Shown: positions 6,465-13,037 of the stretch, piece after piece
Numbering within the stretch: position 1 is the first letter of the stretch
Layout: each line of letters starts with the position of its first letter
NCBI GenBank assembly: GCA_023433685.1
Contig: JAEYUD010000261.1
Span: 1 to 13,669, forward strand
DNA: 13,669 nucleotides
Direction of reading: 5' to 3'
From: Bacteroidota bacterium
GTDB lineage: Bacteria > Bacteroidota > Ignavibacteria > Ignavibacteriales > Ignavibacteriaceae
The notes under the pieces: model-generated
Told to the model about the DNA's origin: nothing
What the model saw: only the letters and a program-made list of their open reading frames with translations
Databases searched by the model: none
Made by a program: the position numbers and the translations under genes

Positions 6465-7145
6465 ATGATTAGAGAAAATTTAAACTATTTAAAAGATCTT
6501 ATCGCGGCGCGGTGCATAGCCACAGGGCGCGGTGAAGACTCCGTGACGCTGATCGCGGTCAGCAAGCTCTTTGGCACTGACAGTATCGAAGAGGCGATAG
6601 CCGCGGGGCAGAACCACTTCGGTGAGAATTACGCCCAGGAGTTCAGGGACAAGCATGCCCAATTGTCCGGCAAAGGGATCACTTGGCACTTTATCGGGAC
6701 ACTTCAGACTAACAAGGTGAAGTATGTAGCAGGAAGTGCTGACTATATTCACTCGGTTGAGTCGCTCAAGATAATGGAAGAGATAAACCGTCAGGCGGAA
6801 AGAAGGGGAGTCACACAAAAAGTGATGATCGAGTTCAAATCTTCATTTGAGTCAACAAAATCGGGAAGTAACAGAGACGATGTTTTCATGCTCGCGGAGA
6901 ACGCGGGGAAGTTGAATAACATTGAAGTGGTTGGATTGATGACAATGGCACCTTTTGTGGATGACATAACTATAATACGAGACGCTTTTGTGAGAACCAG
7001 ACAGCTGAGAGACGAGCTTAACCGGTCGGGCTTCAGCCTGATAAAAGAACTCTCGATGGGAATGACAGGCGATTACACGATAGCCATTGAAGAAGGCTCC
7101 ACATTTTTAAGGATCGGTACCGCAATATTTGGTGAGAGGCACTAA
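6465..7145 (+). CDS. yggS: YggS/PROSC family pyridoxal phosphate homeostasis protein
   Basis: The 226-residue protein is a PLP-binding single-domain TIM-barrel protein that buffers or delivers pyridoxal 5'-phosphate in the cytoplasm and affects amino acid and keto acid pools; no enzymatic reaction is established for the family. Motifs are in order: LIAVSKLFG with PLP lysine Lys34, HFGENYAQE at 51-59, WHFIGTLQTNKVK at 74-86, HSVES at 96-100, and LSMGMTGDYTIAIEEGST with RIGTAIFGER at the C-terminus (phosphate-binding end). The length is usual for the family. ATG at 6465 is chosen over an upstream TTG at 6456 because it aligns with family N-termini; no clear Shine-Dalgarno is seen. It is the first gene of the operon, and its stop is one base before the divIVA start. 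In Firmicutes the homologue (ylmE) is also found just upstream of divIVA. Confidence 0.94.
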   Translation: MIRENLNYLKDLIAARCIATGRGEDSVTLIAVSKLFGTDSIEEAIAAGQNHFGENYAQEFRDKHAQLSGKGITWHFIGTLQTNKVKYVAGSADYIHSVESLKIMEEINRQAERRGVTQKVMIEFKSSFESTKSGSNRDDVFMLAENAGKLNNIEVVGLMTMAPFVDDITIIRDAFVRTRQLRDELNRSGFSLIKELSMGMTGDYTIAIEEGSTFLRIGTAIFGERH

Positions 7146-7146
7146 A

Positions 7147-7818
7147 ATGAAATTATCACCCGTAAACATAAAACGCCAGGAATTTTCGAAATCGGTCAGA
7201 GGATTTGATACCCGGGAAGTGGGAGACTTTCTGGAGAAAGTAGCCGATGAACTTGAGTCGGCAATTAAAGAGAATGAAACCCTGCGGCGGACTATAGACC
7301 AGCTTAATTTTGAAGTTGAGAGATATAAAACAATTGAGGACAGCCTGCAGAAGGCGTTGATAGCCGCGCAGGAGTCGTCAGGTCTTGCGCTTCAGAAAGC
7401 GTATGATGAGGCGGCACAAATAGTAAAGAACGCGGAAGAGGAGGCTGAAAGGCTCACAGCGGGATCTGCCGCGAGGGCACTTGAGTTGCAAAAAAACATA
7501 GCCACCCTTGAGGAGAGAAAAGCATGGCTGATCTCCCGGCTTGCTGCCATGATCGAAACCCAGGAGGATATCCTCGGGATCAGGGTGATCGAGCCAAAGG
7601 AAACAGTTGAAAAACCGGCACCACTTCCCGAACCGGAACTTGTCACCATTCCTCTCGATGAAGGGATGGCAAAAAAAGAGGAGAGCGTCACCCGGCTTGT
7701 AGCTGATGAAATAGAGATTAAAAAAGAACCGGAAGCCAAACCTGAAAAAGACCCATCCAAGCTCTTTTTTGGCGGCAGCACAGAAAAAATTGATTTAAAT
7801 AATATTGTGGAAGATTAG
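7147..7818 (+). CDS. divIVA: DivIVA-domain coiled-coil protein
   Basis: The 223-residue protein begins MKLSPVNIKRQEFSKSVRGFDTREVGDFLEKV, matching the DivIVA lipid-binding N-terminal domain (RGFDxxEVxxFL). DivIVA proteins bind curved membrane at poles and septa as coiled-coil oligomers and recruit partners for division or growth. Arg18 is conserved, while the membrane-inserting Phe17 of Bacillus DivIVA is Val17 here. Coiled coil covers about residues 28-65 and 70-145, with IEDSLQKALIAAQES and AAQIVKNAEEEAERL typical of the second DivIVA coil. Residues 150-223 are an acidic, Pro/Glu/Lys-rich tail with no recognisable domain, ending FFGGSTEKIDLNNIVED. The ATG at 7147 follows the yggS stop by one base and has GAGAGG seven bases upstream, inside the yggS end, so translation is probably coupled. 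An earlier in-frame TTG at 7129 is not needed. Confidence 0.9.
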   Translation: MKLSPVNIKRQEFSKSVRGFDTREVGDFLEKVADELESAIKENETLRRTIDQLNFEVERYKTIEDSLQKALIAAQESSGLALQKAYDEAAQIVKNAEEEAERLTAGSAARALELQKNIATLEERKAWLISRLAAMIETQEDILGIRVIEPKETVEKPAPLPEPELVTIPLDEGMAKKEESVTRLVADEIEIKKEPEAKPEKDPSKLFFGGSTEKIDLNNIVED

Positions 7819-7819
7819 A

Positions 7820-8644
7820 ATGGAAAACCTGCTCGAAAAAATAAAAGAAACCGTTGATTTCCTCAGGAAAAAGACGGCACATGACTATGAATACGGAATT
7901 ATTCTCGGAACAGGCCTTGGGGCATTGGTGGAGGATATTGAAATTGAACAAACGATCGACTATGAAGACATCCCCCATTTCCCCGTTTCAACGGTGGAGT
8001 CGCACCACGGAAGACTGATCTTCGGCACGATCCACGGTAAAAGGGTTGTTGCGATGCAGGGGCGTTTCCACTATTATGAAGGATACAGCATGCAGCAGAT
8101 CACCTTTCCGGTAAGGGTGATGAAGTTCCTTGGGGTTGAAAAGCTTTTCGTCTCGAACGCCTGCGGTGGAATGAATCCGATATACAGACGTGGTGATCTG
8201 ATGATAATGGTTGATCACATCAACCTGTTGGGTGACAACCCCCTGATAGGGCCCAACATTAATGAGCTTGGCCCCCGGTTCCCTGACATGAGCGAACCAT
8301 ACTCACTCGAACTGATCGCGCTTGCAGAAGAGATCGCTCTTGAAGAGAAGATAAAACTTCACAAGGGCGTGTATGTTGCAGTTTCGGGTCCCAGTCTTGA
8401 GACCAGAAGCGAGTACAGGTTTCTGAGGCATATCGGTGCCGATGTGGTGGGGATGTCGACCATTCCGGAGAACATTGTAGCCAACCACATGGGGATGAAA
8501 GTGTTCGGAATGAGCATCATTACAGATGAATGCTTCCCTGAATCGCTGAAGCCTGTCACGCTTCCGGAGATACTTGAAGCCGCAGGCATGGCAGAACCCA
8601 AAATGACGAAAATATTTACTGAACTGATCAGAAGATTAAAATGA
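7820..8644 (+). CDS. Purine nucleoside phosphorylase, trimeric class I
   Basis: The enzyme splits purine (deoxy)nucleosides with phosphate into free base and (deoxy)ribose 1-phosphate in purine salvage. The 274-residue length fits the class. Motifs: GIILGTGLG at 26-34 (phosphate loop, Thr31 where mammals have Ser), SHHGRL at 61-66, MQGRFHYYEGYS at 79-90, VSNACGGMNP at 111-120, GPSLETRSEYR at 190-200 with Glu194 (human Glu201), and GADVVGMST at 206-214. The base-specificity residue equivalent to human Asn243 is Asp236 (IITDECFP); the spacing from the GMST Met is identical (24 residues). Asp here is associated with acceptance of 6-aminopurines, so adenosine may be used as well as inosine and guanosine. 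The start ATG lies one base after the divIVA stop with GGAAG six bases upstream; the stop overlaps the next gene's ATG. Whether to call it punA or deoD is not decided by sequence alone. Confidence 0.92.
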   Translation: MENLLEKIKETVDFLRKKTAHDYEYGIILGTGLGALVEDIEIEQTIDYEDIPHFPVSTVESHHGRLIFGTIHGKRVVAMQGRFHYYEGYSMQQITFPVRVMKFLGVEKLFVSNACGGMNPIYRRGDLMIMVDHINLLGDNPLIGPNINELGPRFPDMSEPYSLELIALAEEIALEEKIKLHKGVYVAVSGPSLETRSEYRFLRHIGADVVGMSTIPENIVANHMGMKVFGMSIITDECFPESLKPVTLPEILEAAGMAEPKMTKIFTELIRRLK

Positions 8645-9420
8645 CATTCAAGAAATTTGCAGGGATCCTCGGTTTTATTCTTGCGGTGGCTGTAGCGGGT
8701 AGCTCCTCCTACTTTTTGGCTGATATTGTATACGCCGACTCGGTTTTCTACTCCCGTTTGTTTGTGCTGCTTGTTGCATCGCTTTTGGCGGGATGGCTTA
8801 TAGGCGAAGGATTCGACAGAAAAACCTCGTTTAGGCTCGGCATGCTTGGGATGTTCCTTGGTATTTTGGGTGCATTCTCGCATGAGATGTTCTTCGTTCA
8901 CCGGAAGATACCCGATACCGCGCAGTTCAGAATTCTGGTGACCGCTGTGGTAAACGGGCTTATTGTATCTTCATTCGTCCTTTTCGGCAGGAACAGCAGC
9001 GCGCTTCGTTTCGCGGGGGAAGTGGAAGTTACAGAACCTGAAGCTGAACAGGGAGTGGAAGTGCAGCCTGATACCGTATTGGAAGCAGAGGTGGAAAACC
9101 CTGAACCCATGGAAGAACCCGTTGAAGTTCAGACACCGGTTGAGGAACCGCAAGTTGTTGCAGAGGAACCACTTCCGGAAAAAGGGGAGGAAAATGACAA
9201 TGCAAATTCAGAAAAAGAACCTATATTTGAAGCTACACTTTTTGAAAAAAACGCGGAACTCCTGGTAGAAAAAGCAAAGCTTGAGGCAGATAAGATACTA
9301 TTTGCCGCGGAGCAGGAACTGAACAGGATCACCCGCGAAAAAGAAAAAGTTGAAAACGAATTGAAACTGTTGGTTAGAACTGAAAAACAGCTGCTTGAGC
9401 AATATCGCGGGCAGCAATAA
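8641..9420 (+). CDS. Uncharacterised four-helix membrane protein with acidic linker and C-terminal coiled coil
   Basis: I do not recognise this 259-residue protein. Four likely membrane helices lie at about 7-28, 38-55, 66-84 and 97-115. With an even number and the positive residues (FKK, DRK, HRK, GR) placed as they are, both ends are probably cytoplasmic. Residues 125-200 are a long Pro/Glu/Val-rich acidic linker (repeats of EEPVEVQTPVEEP type). Residues 203-256 form a strongly charged helix (EKAKLEADKILFAAEQELNR and on), predicted coiled coil, resembling the DivIVA coil and ATP synthase b-subunit stalks in composition only. ATG overlaps the pnp stop (ATGA), so translation is coupled. It lies between pnp and ileS in a cluster containing divIVA, suggesting, by inference, a membrane anchor or partner for a division or polarity complex. 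The start and reading frame are secure; the function is unknown. Confidence 0.8.
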   Translation: MTFKKFAGILGFILAVAVAGSSSYFLADIVYADSVFYSRLFVLLVASLLAGWLIGEGFDRKTSFRLGMLGMFLGILGAFSHEMFFVHRKIPDTAQFRILVTAVVNGLIVSSFVLFGRNSSALRFAGEVEVTEPEAEQGVEVQPDTVLEAEVENPEPMEEPVEVQTPVEEPQVVAEEPLPEKGEENDNANSEKEPIFEATLFEKNAELLVEKAKLEADKILFAAEQELNRITREKEKVENELKLLVRTEKQLLEQYRGQQ

Positions 9421-9437
9421 AATAAATTAAAGACAAG

Positions 9438-12400
9438 ATGTACAAGCAATATCCCGATAACTTCAGATACCCCGAAATTGAGAGTGAAATATTAAAATTC
9501 TGGCAGGAACGCGGAATTTTTGAAAAATCCGTGACCACCCGCCCTGCAGACAAGAGTTTTACATTCTATGAGGGTCCACCAACTGCCAACGGCAAGCCGG
9601 GCATTCACCATGTAATGGCGCGTACGCTTAAAGATCTGATCTGCCGCTACAAAACGTTGCAAGGTTACCAGGTGCACCGCAAAGCAGGTTGGGACACCCA
9701 TGGACTTCCCGTTGAGATAGAAGTTGAAAAGCAGCTCGGGATAAAGAGCAAGTCGGATATCCCCGCGTTCGGTGTTGAGAAATACAACGCCGCGTGCCGT
9801 GAATCGGTTTTTACCTACAAAGACCTGTGGGAGAAGATGACCGACCGTATGGGCTACTGGATCGATCTGGAGTCTGCTTACATTACTTGTACAAACAACT
9901 ATATCGAATCAGTTTGGTGGTCGCTTAAAACACTCTTCGACAAGGGACTTATCTTTAAAGATTACAAGATCGTTCCGCAGGATCCGAAGGCAGAGACCGT
10001 TCTTTCGAGCCACGAGCTCGCCCTCGGTTACAGAATGACTAAAGACCCTTCTGTTTATGTCCTGTTCAAAGCGAAGGATCAGGATTTTTACTTCTTGGTT
10101 TGGACGACAACACCCTGGACACTGATCTCGAATGTGGCGCTCGCCTTGGGACCTGATGTTGAGTACGTGAAAGTTCTCCATAAAGAGAAGAAGATCATCC
10201 TCGCGAAAGAGAGACTTTCCGTTCTTGGTGAAGACTATGAGATACTCGAACACTTCACAGGTAAAGACCTTGAAGGTACCGACTATGAACAGCTGATGGA
10301 CTACTGCACACCCGACAAAAAAGCTTTCTACACCATACTCGGTGACTTCGTTAGCACCGGCGACGGTTCGGGTATAGTGCATATTGCTCCCGCTTTCGGT
10401 CAGGATGACTATGAAATATCGAAGAAGTACGGCCTCCCCATGCTTCAGCCCGTGACAAGAGGGGGAAGATTCACCGCGGAAGTAACCGACTTTTTTGATC
10501 AGTTTGTTAAAGATGCCGATAACGGCATTATCCAGAAGCTCAGGGCTGAAGGAAAGCTTTACAAGAAGGAAACAATCGAGCACTCGTACCCCTTCAGCTG
10601 GAGGTTCGACGATGTACCTATTATATATTACGCGAGAGAATCGTGGTTCATTAAGACCACGCAGATAGCCGACAGGATGGTTGAACTTAACAAGACCATC
10701 AATTGGGCACCGCCCGAAATAGGCTCAGGCCGTTTTGGCAACTGGCTTGAGGAGAACAAAGACTGGGCTCTTTCGCGCGACCGCTACTGGGCAACACCAC
10801 TTCCGATCTGGGTGAGTGAAGACGGAAAAGACATGTTCGCCGTTGGAAGCATCGAACAGTTGAAAGAAGGTATCTACGAGGCCGACGGCAGTCGCACACC
10901 TGTTTCGGAGCTGCCCGAGGTCGACTTGCACAAACCGTTCGTTGACAGGATAGTTTTTGAAAAAGACGGAAAGAGATACCACAGAACTCCAGAACTGATT
11001 GACGTTTGGTATGACTCAGGTGCCATGCCTTTTGCCCAGTACCACTACCCGTTCGAGAACAAGGAGTGGTTCGAAGCGAACTTCCCTGCAGATTTCATTT
11101 CAGAGGGTATCGATCAGACCCGTGGATGGTTCTACACTCTTCACGCGATCTCGACGATGCTGTTCGACTCACCGGCTTACAAGAACATTCTTGTAAACGA
11201 CCTGATCCTCGATAAAGAGGGGAAGAAAATGTCGAAGAGCCGCGGCAATTCGGTTGATCCCTTCATGCTTTTTGACAAATACGGCGCCGATGCCACCAGG
11301 TGGTATCTTATAGTTAACAATCCGCCATGGAAGCCGACCCTCTTCAATGAAGATGATCTCGCCGACATTCAGCGGAAATTCTTCGGCACACTTACGAACA
11401 CTTACTCGTTTTTCGCCCTCTACGCGAACATCGACAGGTTTGTGAACGACCAGCCGAAGGTTGACTACACCAAGAGACCCGAAATTGACAGATGGATAAT
11501 CTCGAAACTCAACTCGGTTGTTAAAGAGTATGAGAAAGAGATGGATGCCTACGATGTTACGAAGGCAGCCCGCGCTGTGATGAACTTTACAATAGATGAA
11601 CTCTCCAATTGGTATGTTAGAAGGAGCAGAAGAAGGTTCTGGAAGTCGGATATGACCGAAGCAAAGCTTTCGGCATATCAGACACTTCACGAGTGCCTGA
11701 TCACAGTAGCGAAACTGATTTCGCCCTTCGCGCCGTTTATAGCTGAAGACCTCTATCAGAGGCTGAACTTCAACGGACACCAGGAAGAGGAATCGGTTCA
11801 CCTTTGCCACTTCCCTCAGGTTACCTATATTGACCATGAGCTGGAAGAAAAGATGGAAGCGGTGCAGAAGGTGGTTTTTATAACGAGATCGATGCGCGCG
11901 AAACACAATCTGAAAGTGCGACAGCCGCTTAAAAAAATAATGGTTTCGGTACCCGACAGGGTAAAAGAGCCACTCGAAACGATGAAAGATGTGATCCTTG
12001 ATGAAGTTAACATCAAGGAACTTATGATACTTACAGACGACTCCGGTATAGTTAAAAAGACAGCGAAACCGAATTTCAGATCACTTGGCGGAAAGCACGG
12101 CAAGGGTGTTCAGCCCGTGGCAGCGGCCATCAGGGAATTTGGAAGGGCGGAGATATCGAAACTCTCGAAAGGTGAGAACGTAACCATTTCAGTTAACGAA
12201 AACGAAGTGGTGGTTGAACCCGTTGACGTTGAGATAATCAGCTCCGAAATTGAAGGCTGGCTTGTTGAAGCCGAGGGCGCGTTCACGGTTGCCCTTGATA
12301 CCGAAATAACCCCTGAACTTAAACAGGAGGGTATCGCCAGGGAGTTCGTTAACCGCGTACAGAATATGAGAAAAGATGCCGGCTTTGAAGTTACCGACAA

Positions 12401-12578
12401 GATCACCATCGACTACAATGGCGTTGCGGAACTGACGGAAGCCGTGAACAATTTCAGCAATTACATCCAGGGCGAAACTCTCGCGACCGCGATCGGGAAC
12501 AACACGGCAGGATCCGGTTTTAAGCAGGAGTGGAAAATAAACGACCTTGATTGCGTAATCGAAATTTCAAAACACTAA
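9438..12578 (+). CDS. ileS: Isoleucyl-tRNA synthetase, long IleRS2-like form
   Basis: The 1046-residue class Ia synthetase charges tRNA-Ile with isoleucine. The catalytic signature appears as GPPTANGKPGIHHVMART, with GIHH at 55-58 instead of HxGH; KMSKS is at 597-601. The CP1 editing domain spans about 180-390, with VWTTTPWTL near 221 and GSGIVHIAPAFGQDDY near 309, so valine proofreading should be intact. DPKA (182-185) and SWRF (387-390) replace the two Cys-x-x-Cys pairs found in many bacterial IleRSs. RYWATPLPIWV, DVWYDSGAMPF and GIDQTRGWFYTLH belong to the Rossmann core. The tRNA-binding alpha-bundle includes WYVRRSRRRFWKS. The C-terminus (ITPELKQEGIAREFVNRVQN) is of the eukaryote-like IleRS2 kind and lacks the C-terminal zinc Cys cluster of IleRS1. 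The start lies 17 bases after the previous gene with a weak AAGACAAG ribosome site. No T-box or other leader is seen before it. Confidence 0.97.
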   Translation: MYKQYPDNFRYPEIESEILKFWQERGIFEKSVTTRPADKSFTFYEGPPTANGKPGIHHVMARTLKDLICRYKTLQGYQVHRKAGWDTHGLPVEIEVEKQLGIKSKSDIPAFGVEKYNAACRESVFTYKDLWEKMTDRMGYWIDLESAYITCTNNYIESVWWSLKTLFDKGLIFKDYKIVPQDPKAETVLSSHELALGYRMTKDPSVYVLFKAKDQDFYFLVWTTTPWTLISNVALALGPDVEYVKVLHKEKKIILAKERLSVLGEDYEILEHFTGKDLEGTDYEQLMDYCTPDKKAFYTILGDFVSTGDGSGIVHIAPAFGQDDYEISKKYGLPMLQPVTRGGRFTAEVTDFFDQFVKDADNGIIQKLRAEGKLYKKETIEHSYPFSWRFDDVPIIYYARESWFIKTTQIADRMVELNKTINWAPPEIGSGRFGNWLEENKDWALSRDRYWATPLPIWVSEDGKDMFAVGSIEQLKEGIYEADGSRTPVSELPEVDLHKPFVDRIVFEKDGKRYHRTPELIDVWYDSGAMPFAQYHYPFENKEWFEANFPADFISEGIDQTRGWFYTLHAISTMLFDSPAYKNILVNDLILDKEGKKMSKSRGNSVDPFMLFDKYGADATRWYLIVNNPPWKPTLFNEDDLADIQRKFFGTLTNTYSFFALYANIDRFVNDQPKVDYTKRPEIDRWIISKLNSVVKEYEKEMDAYDVTKAARAVMNFTIDELSNWYVRRSRRRFWKSDMTEAKLSAYQTLHECLITVAKLISPFAPFIAEDLYQRLNFNGHQEEESVHLCHFPQVTYIDHELEEKMEAVQKVVFITRSMRAKHNLKVRQPLKKIMVSVPDRVKEPLETMKDVILDEVNIKELMILTDDSGIVKKTAKPNFRSLGGKHGKGVQPVAAAIREFGRAEISKLSKGENVTISVNENEVVVEPVDVEIISSEIEGWLVEAEGAFTVALDTEITPELKQEGIAREFVNRVQNMRKDAGFEVTDKITIDYNGVAELTEAVNNFSNYIQGETLATAIGNNTAGSGFKQEWKINDLDCVIEISKH

Positions 12579-12599
12579 GGATGCTACAAGGAGAATCCG

Positions 12600-13037
12600 A
12601 TGGAAGAAACCAGGAAAACCCGATATACTCCCGAGGAACTTGAAGAGTTTCGCGTTGTGATAACCGAAAAGAGGGAGGAGATCATCACACAGTTGCAGAA
12701 TCTGCGCGAGAGGATGATGGATCCCACCACGGGCGAGTATATCAATGAAAATTCACCCTACTCGCTCCACATGGCTGAACAGGGCACTGACGCTATGGAG
12801 AGGGAGAAAACCTTCCTTTACGCTCAGCGCGAAGGAAAGTTTCTGGGCTATCTTGATGAAGCCCTCAAAAGGATAGATGCGGGCACTTACGGGCTCTGCG
12901 TTGAGTGCATGGATGAGCCACAGAACCTCTGCGAAACATGCCCTCTGATACCAAAGGAAAGGCTTTTTGCCGTGCCTCACAGCCAGCATTGCCTCCCAAT
13001 AAAAGTTAAACAAGAAAAGAAAAAGAAACCTTATTAA
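12600..13037 (+). CDS. TraR/DksA family zinc-finger protein with an altered finger
   Basis: The 145-residue protein has a helical coiled-coil N-terminal half (YTPEELEEFRVVITEKREEI, then MAEQGTDAMEREKTF and LDEALKRIDAGTYGLC) typical of the TraR/DksA/YteA group, whose better-known members modulate RNA polymerase through the secondary channel. The usual finger is C-x2-C-x17-C-x2-C. Here Cys100-VE-Cys103 is followed by an inserted Cys111-ET-Cys114, then IPKERLFAVPHSQHC with Cys131, and the last Cys position is Ile134. Zinc binding, if any, must use another set among Cys100, 103, 111, 114, 131 and His127/130. The tail is Lys-rich. A good ribosome site AAGGAG (12588-12593) lies six bases before ATG. 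It sits between ileS and lspA, as does the TraR/DksA-type gene ylyA in Bacillus. It is too short and lacks the clear acidic tip needed to call it DksA itself. Confidence 0.88.
   Translation: MEETRKTRYTPEELEEFRVVITEKREEIITQLQNLRERMMDPTTGEYINENSPYSLHMAEQGTDAMEREKTFLYAQREGKFLGYLDEALKRIDAGTYGLCVECMDEPQNLCETCPLIPKERLFAVPHSQHCLPIKVKQEKKKKPY

Noticed and set aside
8898..9449. Several overlapping frames on both strands within the acidic-linker gene
   Set aside because: They arise from the biased Glu/Pro codon composition; the plus-strand frame from 8641 has membrane helices, translational coupling and continuous operon spacing.
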